Shown here: one piece after another, positions 44,480 to 55,296 of the stretch | Layout of the letters: every line of letters begins with the position of its first letter | How positions within the stretch are numbered: position 1 is the stretch's first letter | Assembly: GCA_963575745.1 (NCBI GenBank) | Contig: CAUYUJ010012669.1 | Span: 156,501-220,500 of the forward strand | Length of the DNA: 64,000 nt | Source: Prorocentrum cordatum | Taxonomy: Eukaryota; Sar; Dinophyceae; Prorocentrales; Prorocentraceae | Direction: 5' to 3' | Notes under the pieces: model-generated | What the model was told of the DNA's origin: nothing | Database searches by the model: none | The model's input: only the letters and a program-made list of their open reading frames with translations | Translations under genes and position numbers: made by a program

Positions 44480-45020
44480 ACATCGTCGTCGTTGTTGTTG
44501 TTGTTTCCTGATGGTGATGGTGATGGTGGTGATGGTCATGATGGTGATGGTGATGGTGATGGTGGCGTTGGTGATGGTGGATGTTTCCTGATGGTGGTGA
44601 TGGTGATGGTGATGGTGATGGTGGTGTTTGTGATGGTGATGATGAGGGGGAGGAGGAGGAGGAGGAGGAGGAGGAGGAGGCGGATGAGGAGAAGGCTGAG
44701 GAGGAGGATAAGGGCGATCAGAAGAGCCAAAGGCCTCTTGAATGCCTCTCGGAGTCTACTAGGATGTATCTTGGGAGCTTTTTAGAAGCCTCTTGGGGCG
44801 TCTTGGGGGCCTCCTCGCGTGACCCGGGGGCCTCTTGGAGCGTCCTGGGTGCCTCGGGGAGCCCCTTGGGGCTTCTTGGGGGTCTCTTGGGCGCCTCTTG
44901 GGCGCCTCTTGGGCGCCTCTTGGGGCCTCCTGGGCGCCTCTTCAGGCCCTCTTGGGGCGCTCTTGGGAGCCTTGGGGGCGCTCTTGGGGCCATCTTGGAG
45001 GACATGCGATTTTTTTCTAT
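44480..45020. repeat. Low-complexity spacer: (TGATGG)n, (GGA)n, CTTGGGGCG repeats
   Basis: GATGGTGATGGTGATGGTGG at 44,505-44,640, GGAGGAGGAGGAGGAGGAGG at 44,645-44,710, then CTCTTGGGCGCCTCTTGGGG-type units of about 12-20 bp at 44,780-45,000. Unlike the genes on either side it holds no ATAC/GTAT grid. Open frames here are repeat artefacts. Confidence 0.8.
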
Positions 45021-45044
45021 GAAGGCATACACTTGGACTCCAGC

Positions 45045-45785
45045 TCATAAGCGCGAGCGGACCGGGGACGCTGTGTTGATACCCCACTTAACCAATTCGG
45101 TGTAGAACTGACGCAGAATGGCAATGCTGCCCGAAGAAAAGTGGCCAATACGATCCGCAAGCTCCACTCCATTCAGCAGCTCTGCCCCAGTCCTGGCATC
45201 GAGCCCCGGATACGCGCTTCGCTGTGCCAGAATGTGTCCGCAGACTATACCGCATAGACGATCATATTCGCGACACGCCCCTGAGTCGAAGTGCTTGGCG
45301 TACTGCCACACCTCACTGGACCCCCCATGCAGGAAGCAATGCTGAGGGCAATGCGCGAAAGCCTGGGTGAGAAATGACCCCACGGCGCCGAGCAGCCCGG
45401 GCTCATGCGCCCGCATGTCGGCCCGAGGTGGGTAGAGATCATTCCCCAGGGATATCCATACCACGAATCGCGGCGCCTCACAGCGCGCCGTGATGCATTG
45501 AAGTACGTACTGATACGTCCGGGATGGATCCCAATCATTGCAGAACGCGAGGCCGCCGCGAGCCACCAAAATACAGCGCTGGCCCGTCCGCTCATACACC
45601 GCTTGGAACACATCCTGCATATACACCGACCAGTGCTCGGCACCGCGTACAAAAGCCCCCGAATCGACAACAATGATACCAGGGGAGCGCTGCTTCGCTC
45701 CAGGCGGTACCTCACCCAGGTCATTGCGCCATAGCAGAGCCTGAGCAGCGCCCCATGCATACAGAGCACAAGGAGAGGTAACCAT
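45045..45785 (-). CDS. Probable SGNH/GDSL-type hydrolase
   Basis: 246 residues from ATG 45,785 to the stop at 45,045, 96 nt after a relict SL. Motifs expected of the SGNH superfamily appear in order. Block I-like GIIVVDSGAF has Asp-Ser at 41-42 in place of G-D-S; a block II-like LVARGGLAF has Gly near 76-77. Block III is VVWISLGNDLYPP with G-N-D at 114-116. A C-terminal block V-like LADRIGHFSSGS has Asp211 and His215, spaced D-x3-H rather than the usual D-x2-H. Ser42, Gly77, Asn115 and His215 would form the active site. Such enzymes cleave ester bonds; the substrate here is unknown. The gene follows the Rep-helicase gene and shares its strand, spacer repeats and GTAT pattern. It could also be an inactive relative, given the changed spacing. 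Confidence 0.6.
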   Translation of the reverse strand: MVTSPCALYAWGAAQALLWRNDLGEVPPGAKQRSPGIIVVDSGAFVRGAEHWSVYMQDVFQAVYERTGQRCILVARGGLAFCNDWDPSRTYQYVLQCITARCEAPRFVVWISLGNDLYPPRADMRAHEPGLLGAVGSFLTQAFAHCPQHCFLHGGSSEVWQYAKHFDSGACREYDRLCGIVCGHILAQRSAYPGLDARTGAELLNGVELADRIGHFSSGSIAILRQFYTELVKWGINTASPVRSRL

Positions 45786-45880
45786 CGCTCGTTACTGGGA
45801 GAAAACTGCAATACGAGGAGGTTCGGAATCAGGGAAATACGGAGGTCTCTGGCCGGAGGTTCGGACTCAGCGATATACGC

Positions 45881-45902
45881 CTCGGGCCCAAATGGCTACG
45901 GC
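45881..45902 (-). other. Relict spliced leader ahead of the hydrolase gene
   Basis: Minus strand GCCGTAGCCATTTGGGCCCG-AG matches the SL at 19 of 22 positions. Immediately upstream are GTAT and GGCACTTTCTCACAG, a 3'-splice-site-like sequence. Confidence 0.85.
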
Positions 45903-46130
45903 ATACACAAGAAGGATGCTGTGAGAAAGTGCCAAAGTCAATACAAACAGAACAATCGTGCTTGCGTTCTATACTGCCCTCTCCCAGAAACGCACCCAAC
46001 GAGTGATCACGCATGGCTACGGCATACACAAGAAGGATGCGGTGAGAAAGTGCCAACGACCATACAAACAGAACAATCATGCATGCGGTCTATACTGCCG
46101 TCTCCCAGAACCGCACCCAACGAGTGAGCA
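45890..46130 (-). repeat. ~120-bp tandem duplication of the SL-proximal module
   Basis: ATGGCTACGGCATACACAAG, AAGGATGCTGTGAGAAAGTG, CCAAAGTCAATACAAACAGA ... CGCACCCAACGAGTGA occurs at about 45,892-46,008 and again at about 46,013-46,130. The second copy keeps only the first half of the relict SL. A diverged copy of the same module precedes the 322-residue gene (39,490-39,560). Confidence 0.8.
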
Positions 46131-47050
46131 CAACAGTTGGTCACATTTTGGGGGCAAATTTCAGACGCATCAGTTGTTATATATGATACATATTGCACAT
46201 GATACATATGATAGACATGAGACAAAGACACCAACAGTTGGTCACATTTTTGGGGCAAATTTCAGACGCCTGCATTGGTTACATATGATGCATTTTGCAA
46301 ATGATACATATGATAGACACGAAACAAAGACACGCAACAGTTGGTCACATTTTTGGGGCAAATTCCATACGCGTGCATTTGTTATGTATGATACATATTG
46401 CACATGATATATATGATAGACATGAGACAAAGACACACAACAGTTGGTCACATTTTTGGGAGCAAATTTCAGACACATGCATTTGTTTTATATGATACAT
46501 ATTGCACATGATACATATGATAGACATGAGACAACGACACACAACAGTTGGTCACATTTTTGGGGCAAATTTCAGACACATGCATTTGTTATATATGGTA
46601 TATATTGCACATGAAATGATAGACATGAGACAAAGACACGCAACAGTTGGTCACATTTTTGGGGCAAATTTCAGACACATGCATTTGTTGTATATGATGC
46701 ATATTGCACATGTTACATATGATAGACAGGAGACAGAGACAACAGTTGGTCACATTTCTGATGCAACTCTCAGACACATGCCTTTGTTATATATGATACA
46801 TATTGCACATGATACATATGATAGACATGAGACAAAGACACACAACAGTTGGTCACATTTTTGGTGCAAATTTCATACACATGCATGTGTTATATATGAT
46901 ACATATTGCACATGATACATATGATAGACATGAGACAAAGACACACAACAGTTGGTCACATGTTTGGGGCAAATTTCAGACACATGCATTTGTTATATAT
47001 GATACATATTGCACATGATACATATGATTGACATGAGACAAAGTCGCACA
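46131..47050 (-). repeat. ~103-bp tandem array 2 (about 9 units)
   Basis: Same unit as array 1, filling the spacer between the stop of the Rep-helicase gene and the SL of the hydrolase gene. 47,051-47,289 holds further GATAC-rich sequence and a T run. Confidence 0.95.
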
Positions 47051-47289
47051 AAGATGCTACAGACAAACGCAACGCATGCACATAATGAATGACACGTATG
47101 CTCACCTGATACCTGTGATACACGCGGTACATATGGAGCACATGGTGTAGTTGTTGCCGAACACATGATACTCGATACACGTGATACATCCGGGCCATGA
47201 TACGTACAATAGATATGGTACTAGGCCGACATGATACACACATGCGCGTGTGTGCGTTTTTTTTTCAACGTCCGGCACCATGCGTCATA

Positions 47290-50200
47290 GATCATTCCGG
47301 CGTTGCCGCGCCGCCGTATACGAGCAGCTCACCGTTCTCGCCCCGCACTTCCTCCCTCACTGGAAGCTCTTCATACGCTGGCGCATCGGCAGCCTCCGCA
47401 CTGGCACCTGCAGCAAACTCTGCCAGGATACGTTGGCACTCGGTCTTGGATACATCTGCCGCATCCTCTGTGCCCACGAGGAAGTCCAAGAGATTGTTGC
47501 CCATATCCATGGACAGAACAGGGTCCGCGTCATACTCCCCTTGGTCTGCGCAGGCATACTCCAGGCCTTTCCCCTCGTCGTCAGATGACGATACCGAGTC
47601 ATAGCCACGCTCCAGAATCTCGCCGGCCTTCTCAGGCCCAGCCGGGAGGAAGTCACTGCGGCGGAGCTTGCCGAATACATAGCAGCCCTCGCGGGACTTA
47701 AAGCGACTGCAGGCAACGTAGCCATGCCCTCTCGTAGCCACTCTCTTCTTCTGCTCGAAGTAAATACAGCCGCGAAAGAGATCCGCACCGTGCGCTCGAC
47801 GCACCGTGGTCGCATACCCGTAGCTGCAGGGCAGGAAGATCTCCCCATTCTCCTCGATGGGGTGCACCAATACCATGTTGCCCGTGCCCACCAGCCTGGC
47901 TGTAAACACAGAGTTTCCACGAAGCGACTCGCATACCGTGGCCAACGCCCCATTGACAAAGCCTCGCTGTTTGTCAAAGTTCCGACTGAGGCGAATCACG
48001 ATACCAGGTCTGGCCAAAATGCGTAAGTTGGACTTCGTGGTGGGATCGGAATACCCACCCTTTTGCAGATCGGCCTCACTAATGCCGAGTAATGCCAGAG
48101 CCGCTCTGCATACCTCTGCCGAGCCTGCGTTCGTACACGTCAGCCAAGAAAACGGATGCCCTTTCTCCGCCGCCAACGCCATACCGCGCTCAACACAAGC
48201 CTCCAAGGACTCATGCTTCCAGTGCCGGTCGCCAAAATACTCTGTCAAACACGCTCGATCTGGCTGAGCCTCGCGTATGCGGTTCAGGAAAACCAGGTGC
48301 TGCTGGTCTGCGGTGCGATACACTGTCTTCAAGTCCACCTTGTCCATTTGGTTGCAGAAGTGCTCGCATTGCCCCCCGCTCAATACTGGCTGCAACTGCT
48401 TAAAATCGGCCACGATACCAGTGAAGGGTTTATGCGGCTGCTCCCGCACCGCGGCGAAAAAACGCATCCATTCCTGGTCTTCATACTGGCTGCCTTCATC
48501 GCAAAGAATCAAATCAATACCTCTCAAAGCAGAGGGTGGGGCCCAGCGGACCTTCCCGTCCTTCCCGGCCCTCTTATACTTCAGGACTCCTTGTATGGTG
48601 TCCACTCGGATGTTCTCAATACCAGGTCTGTCTGGCAGCTTGGACTTGTACTGGTGCACGAGATACCCGGTGGGGCACACGATCAAGACCTGAACAGACT
48701 CACATGCCCAAATGGCCAGCTCCAGCAATACTGCCGTCTTCCCACTGCCTGGTGGTCCACTGATATACAAGAAACGCTTACTGTTCTGCTTCTCCTCCTC
48801 GTCCTCCAGCGATACACCCTTCTTGACCCGTTCGATGGCGTCAGCCTGCTCTGGACTCCACGTGCGCTGCTGATACTTCGGCCTGTTCAAGATATCCCAC
48901 ACCTGCCGGAGACACTCGTACTCTGGCTCGTTATCGCATTGCGCAACGCGCATATACAGAAGAAAATTCGCGTGTTGCTTCTGCTCGAAGCAGCCGACAC
49001 GCTCATCGCGCATACCGCGAAATTGCAGATCGCGTCGGGCCAGCGAGAGCAGGTACTCGAATGCTGCCCTATCATTGGCAAATACAGACCCTCCGGCAAT
49101 ATACTCCGAGCCGAATGCTAGTATCTGGCCGTCCTCACCCACTCGCATCGGCAGCGCATGATTATGGAATTTCAGATCACACGACGTCTCCACGATACCA
49201 GCAGTGTCGGACCACTTCCAAGACATGAGGTACTCGATCATGCCCACGAAGTTCTTCATACTGTCCAGGTGTTTGAACGTCCGAGGGAGTAATTGTGCAG
49301 CGTATACATGTGGCAGCACAGTCAGTGAATGCTGGCCCCAATAACCGTCCGTCAGCTCGTACCAGTACCTGCAGGCAACCACTTGCGTGGATGCATACTT
49401 TTGCTGATGTCTGCCGCCACGGAACTGTGCGCAGCGGTTGGAGGTGTCATATTCCCTGCCACGGTGCCATACCAAGAAGCTCTCCGATACGGGAGTCCCT
49501 GCGACCAGCTGCTCCCTCTTCTCCTGAATATAAAAGCCATGCATCTTCGAGGAAAAGTTGCCTTGCCGCCCGTCATAATTCACCATGGCTGCAGGCTGCG
49601 GTGGATACAGCAAAACATGGGAGTAGGACCGCTCAAATTCCGACAGTTGCGCCATGCGGATCGCCACTTCCGGCAAGCACGGGCTGCTCTTGCTGAGCAA
49701 GCGATGCGCGGTCAGCCAGGAGCTGTTTGCATTCTTCTGCACATGCTTGCCGAGCCCCACGTCGACGGCATCATGATCCTTCGCCACATACCCGGAGATG
49801 TAGTTCAGACGGCCGTTGCCTATCTGAACATCTATCTCGGCGCAGAATACCAGCGAGAGGAACTTGACGAATGCCGACGCGACAGCCGCCCCAGTGCGCC
49901 CTTGGAGATACTGCAACAGCCCAAAGCATACAACCCACGCGCAGATGTGCCAGTGCGGGGTGCCACGGCCCTGGTACTCGGTCTTCATGCACCACTCGTA
50001 AACGATGAAGTACCTGGACACTGTTCTTTATTTGGGCACACTGTGGTGACATGATACATATGGTACACGATGCGTCTGATACACATGAGACAAACTCGCA
50101 GAAGAGTTGGTCATATTTGTGGGGCAGTTTTTGGAACACATCCAGTTATTATATGTGATACATGGGGTACATGATACATATGACACACATGAGACAAACT

Positions 50201-53200
50201 CGCAAAAGAATTCCTGGAATGCTGCCATCTGGGCTCCCTGCAGGAATACAGCAGGAATCATGTGTCCAAGCAGGTGACCGATAATTTCAGACACATGCAT
50301 TTGGTATGTATGAGTCATATTGCACATGATACATATGATAGACATGTGACAAAGACACACAACAGTTGGTCACATTTTTGGGGCAATTTTCATACACATG
50401 CGTTTGTTATATATGTTACATATTGCACATGATACATATGGTAGACATGAGACAAAGACACACAACAGTTGGTCACATGTTGGGGCACATTTCATACACA
50501 TGCATTTATTATATATGATACATATTGCACATGATAAAGATAGACATGAGACAAAGACACACAACAGTTGGTCACATTTTTGTGGCAAATTTCAGACACG
50601 TGCATATGGTATATATGATGCATATTGCACAGGATACATATGATAGACATGAGACAAAGGCACACAACAGTTGGTCACATTTTTGGGGCAAATTTCAGAC
50701 ACATGCATTTGTTATATGTGATACATATTGCACATGATACATATGATAGACTCGAGACAAAGACACCCAACAGTTGGTCACATTTTTGGGGCAAATTTCA
50801 GACACATGCATTTGTTATGTATGAGCCATCTTGCACATGCTACATATGATAGACATGAGACAAAAACACACAACAGTTGGTCACATTTTTTGGCGCAAAT
50901 TTCAGACACATGCATTTGTTATATATGATACATATTGCAGAGGATACATTTGATAGACATGAGACAAAAAAACACACACAACAGTTGGTCACATGTGTGG
51001 GGCAAATTTGGGACACATGCATTTGTTATATATGATACATGTTGCACATGAAATGATAAACACGAGACAAAGACACACAACAGTTGGTCACATTTTTGGG
51101 GCAAATTTCATACCCATGCACTTGTTATATGTGATACACATTGCACATGATACAGATGATAGACATGAGACAAAGACACACAACAGTTGTTCACATGTTT
51201 GGGAGATACTGCAACAGCCCAAAGCATACAACCCACGCGCAGATGTGCCAGTGCGGGGTGCCACGGCCCTGGTACTCGGTCTTCATACACCACTCGTAAA
51301 CGATGAAATACCTGGACACTGTTCTTTATTTGGGCACACGGTGGTGACATGATACATATGATACATGATGCGTCTGATACACACGAGACAAACTCGCAGA
51401 AGAGTTGGTCACATTTTTGGGGCAGTTTTTGGAACACATCCACTTGTTATATGTGATACATGGGGTACATGATACGCATGACACACATGAGACAAACTCG
51501 CAAAAGAATTCCTGGAATTTTGTTATACAAGAAGACGAACCTGTGGCCCCAGCGGTTCGCCAAGAACAACCAGATACAGCGAACCAGGAAGTACATATGG
51601 AGTGACATCATATAGGCACCAGCAAAAATACAGCGAAGGTACGGCTCCATGAAATACGGCCTCGGGAACTTCCACTCCGCGGGCGCGATGGTGATAAACA
51701 AATTCGGAAACGCGCACAGCCATGCCTGTCCCCGGAGATTCCGGCAGCGTTGATACAGGGCCTCATAATTCTTCTCGTCGTAGCAGCGCACGAGCATGAT
51801 ACGCACCAGATCAGCGAGGGAGTCTTGCACAATCTCCCAATACCCCGTAGAGGCCTGCGAATCTCGAGTCATAACGTCCCCCGTGACGCCGAGGCTCTTG
51901 GCACGGACTTGTGCATTGAAATACTTATTCGCCAAATGCGTCTCGTGCAGGAAAAACGGCAGGTCCCGCTGCTCGCCATATACGCGGGCACTGGACAGCA
52001 CCTTCCGAGTCCAAGACAGGCCGATGGATACCACACGATTCGTGCTATCCTGGGTCTGGGCATAGTAGTGCTCCATTATACCCGTATCAGTGAAGTCCGT
52101 AGTCGGATACAAGACGGGATACATGGCACACTCGATACCTTTCACGACAACAAAGAGGTCGTAGGAGGACAGATTTAAGGAGCTGCGGTTCTCGATGCGG
52201 ATCCTGTGGGAGTCAAAAAGCTATTGTAATACCTGTTATGCGCCCCCAGAAAATGAATAGCTGTTGATTGTGTTGTTGTGGTTTTTGTTGCTGGCTTTTT
52301 TTTTGTGTTCTTTGGGGAGGGGTGGGTTGGGGGCGACCGCGGCGCCCCTGCTCGCGCGGATCCTCTGTTCCGTCAGAAAGCTGCGGTAATACTTGCTGTG
52401 CTCCATCAAAAGTTGAAATGCAGCCTTGCACCGATCGGTGGGCATACTCGCTTCGCAGACCAGGTCCCTCTCGAAGTGCGCGCGCGAGAGGCCCACCTTC
52501 TTCCAGTTGAACTGGTGCGCAGCGCCATACCTCTCTTGCTGTGCGGAGGTCCTCAAGACGACGATGCTCAGAGCACGACATTCGTCGAGGGTCATCTCGT
52601 GCATACAGGGTCCAGTGCTGTGGTCCAGCGAAAACTGCCGAAACGAATATCGAGGCCAGGTGATGCACTCCTTTGCCTCGTAGCCCGACTTCGTCGCCAA
52701 GGGGATCCTATGCAGCTCCGACGTCTTTGCAACCTTGAGGGCCTGCCCATGGTTCTGCATACGGCGGTTGAACTTCTCGAGAGGACTCTCTTTACCAGAA
52801 CAGCAAGGGCAGCTGGCAACCACAGGCGTGTACATGCCTGGCTTATACCACCATCTCGAAGATATACCAACTTGGCCACAGGTGTGCACCGCCGGGTCCT
52901 GCGGTACTTGCCGACGATACGCCGCCAGCATGTCTGGTTGTTCCGACGTGCTACGATCCTGATATACACGGTTCGAGAAATACTCGTCGTTGAAGAAGAA
53001 CGAACCGCAGGCCTCGCAAGCGGACCAACTCCCGTAGCACACCCAAAACGCAAAATCTGTCAGATTATACTGCTTCTTGTAGGTGGCTTGGATACTGGTG
53101 AGTAATGACATGGACCAAGACTGTCGCTGAAATACCTCCTGGCACTTTAACATGGCATACGCAGCAATAAGACAAGCGTCCGCCGCCATTTTCGGGAATA

Positions 53201-55270
53201 CTATGCAACCGTCAGCTGTCGCCACGCTGCAAGCTCTCGCATACCAGCCTTGCTCTTTGTCGGAGATACACGCGTGTGCAGTCCTCGGCAGCACCTGGCC
53301 CAGGAAGGTCCTCTCGTAGGCCTCCACCACAGGACCTGGCAGCGCATCCTTGTATACGAAGGCACCTGGATACTCGAGTGCCAACTTGGCATGCCGTTCG
53401 TGGTCACCAAAAAATACCGATAGATTCTGCAAAGGCACCAACTCTTCCGCCACGCCCAAGCGCTGACATAAAGATACACGCACAGCCTCCAAACCAGGTC
53501 TAGCCCGGGCGCGACAGCCAACCGCCCGGTGTGGCCGAGCTTGCTATCCAGAGAAACCAAGGAATACAAGAACTCCCACTCCTGTTGCTCTAGGTGCTCG
53601 CTGGTCCAGTATTCGCCACGTTGCTCGCGATAGCGACGATGCGCTACGAGCCGCTGCGTGGTCCTGCAATCCACGAGATACTGCGCCAGTAACTGCTTTT
53701 TCACCTCCTCGGCCGAGACACCCTTCTGCAGCTGCTCCAGGACATACTCCCCGCATACGTGGCTGTGTATCTCCTCAGCATTCTCCAGTATTGCCAGCTG
53801 CTGGGAGGGCGCCTTCAGCCACTTCTCCAGGGACAACAAATTGGCAAATACCCCGGTCTCCGCGCGATACTTGTCCACCAGCGCTCGCCCCCTCAAGCCT
53901 TCTACGTGATGCCAGTACTGGAGGTCCCTGCGCGACAACGCGTAGACGGCGCAATTGCCATGTTTGGCACCGTCTCCGAGTCGATACTTGCCGAGCCACT
54001 CTCGCAAGGCATACTGACCCGCCTCATACCCCCAGGCCTTCAGACGCACCTGCATATTCTGGTAAGTGAGGCCAAGGCCCAAGTCGGAGACCTGCTCTCG
54101 ATACCGCTTGCCGCATGCCGCCTCTACAGCATCCCCCGTCAGCAGCTTTATACAAACCACATCTGTGGAGGAAGAAGCTGCCGTGGCCTGCTGCTTCGAT
54201 ACGGGCTCCTCCCAGTCGACCGCGGCAGGCCGTTTGCCCACGCGGGCAGATCCGGTGGCGGCTGGCCGTTTCAATACCCCGCCTGCGACCTGTGCCGCCG
54301 GGCGCTTCAATACACGCTTGGTGACGGCCTGGGCGGATGAAGCCGCCGCCTGCACTGAGGAGCTCACCGACGCATACACATCGCACCACTGTCTCAACAC
54401 TCCTCGGGACACCAAGACAGCTTTCCGTCGCATACGCAACACGGCATGCAACGTGTGGTACTTCAGCCCTGGATATACCGCGCGCATGTGGTCACCAAGT
54501 GCCGCGTCGAGCTTTTCAGCCGTGTCATACTGCAAAGGTCCAGAGTCAGGGTGATACTTCACGTACCATTGCCTCAAAACCATACCGCTGACAGCGACGG
54601 GAGGATCGCTCTCCGAGAGAAGCTGCGAGAGGACCTCCGCGGCGGCCTCGTCGGCGAAGCTCTCCCGATACTGATTGAGTCGAAGAAGCTGGCCTATACA
54701 TTCCTCCACAGCTTGGGCAGTATTGACTGCTCCCTTGGCGCCCCACTCAGTGCTGAGCCACTTCTGGCATACCCCGGCGTCAGCAGATACAGATAAATGT
54801 CCCAGGAGCCACTGCTTCAAGACGGCCCCGTCAGTAGTCCCCTCGGGCATGTCTGTGCGAATACGTTCTCCATGCCAGGTCTCCAAATGGCCAGCGTTCT
54901 GCATTATGACAAGCGTCTCTTTGGAAGAATACTGCAGTAGCCACGCCGTTGCGACCGGATTTGACACATGCAGTGGTGGATCCAACCGTCGGAGCGCCCC
55001 ACATAATTTGAAAGCTGTATTATACTCGATGCCCAGATGGCGGATGGCAGAGCCGTGCTGCTCCCCCAGCTCCTTGGCGCTAGAAATACTGACCTTGCCA
55101 GGCACAACCCGATGCTTGACCCACCAAACCTTGCACGCCTGGTGACTGACCTGGATACCCTTTGCAACGAGCGCCTGATGCAAATAAAACGGGCTGCCGC
55201 AGTCGGCCAAGGGAGGCCGCGACAGCTCTGGGCCATACTGCTCGTCAAGGGCTTTCGCCGACAAAGCCAT
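47290..55270 (-). CDS. Giant Helitron-type Rep-helicase, about 2,100 residues
   Basis: Four coding blocks. Block 1 (55,270 to about 53,500) holds six to eight ~70-residue modules, each starting like SAKELGEQHG and ending in a Trp-centred LRQWYVKYHP, plus three KRPAA repeats. Block 2 (to 52,363) has Cys pairs CEAC and CPCC. An unresolved frame change joins blocks 1 and 2; both frames are open over 53,201-53,500. Block 3 (52,203-51,541) ends with a Helitron-N-like WLCAFPNLFITIAPAEWKFP. Block 4 (50,013-47,290) has EYQGRGTPHWHICAW (HUH), YISGYVAK (Y-x3-Y), Walker A GPPGSGKT, DEGSQ, DFKQLQPV, NFDKQRGFVNGA, YGYATTVRRAHG and YVACSRF of Pif1/RecD-like helicases. Splicing CACAG|GTTCG to GTCCAG|GTACTTC gives ANRWGHRYFIVYEWCMKTEY in frame. 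Family members nick DNA, join strands and unwind DNA in rolling-circle transposition. All key residues seen are intact. Confidence 0.85.
49904..50219 (-). repeat. 316-bp direct duplication, copy at the true exon border
   Basis: Starts GGAGATACTGCAACAGCCCA and covers the first ~110 bp of the HUH exon, the 3' splice site and the adjoining intron, to AGAATTCCTGGAAT. The other copy is at 51,202-51,517, a constant offset of 1,298 bp; the two copies flank array 3. Confidence 0.9.
50280..51200 (-). repeat. ~103-bp tandem array 3 (about 9 units), intronic
   Basis: Same unit as arrays 1 and 2, here inside the Rep-helicase intron and flanked by the 316-bp direct repeats. Confidence 0.95.
51202..51517 (-). 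repeat. 316-bp duplication, intronic copy with a partial HUH exon
   Basis: Carries a second acceptor GTCCAG|GTATTTC and about 110 bp of the following exon, including the EYQGRGTPHWHICAW codons. The copy is cut off where array 3 begins, so this pseudo-exon would not lead into the helicase. Confidence 0.9.
52204..52362 (-). other. 159-bp intron with GA-AG ends and 9-bp flanking direct repeat
   Basis: AGGATCCGC (minus strand) occurs at 52,356-52,364 and again at 52,197-52,205. The simplest splice, CAGAG|GATCCG...CCCACAG|GATCCG, uses a GA donor and joins ...SFLTEQR to IRIENRSSLNLSSYDLFVVV in the same frame. Without splicing the frame meets TAA at about 52,236. The interior has a CAACAA/AAAAAAAA stretch and no TIR. 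Confidence 0.65.
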
Positions 55271-55296
55271 GACCCACCCAAGAACACAGGCGATAC

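Larger units (their letters stand above)
50014..51540 (-). other. 1,527-bp intron of the Rep-helicase gene
   Basis: Donor CACAG|GTTCGTC at 51,541/51,540 and acceptor GTGTCCAG|GTACTTC at 50,014/50,013. The split codon AG|G restores Arg and a continuous frame into the HUH motif. The intron contains array 3 and both flanks of the 316-bp duplication. Confidence 0.8.

Noticed and set aside
47717-47740. CGTAGCCATGCC on the plus strand as another relict SL
   Set aside because: Only about 9 bases match and it lies inside helicase coding sequence on the wrong strand.
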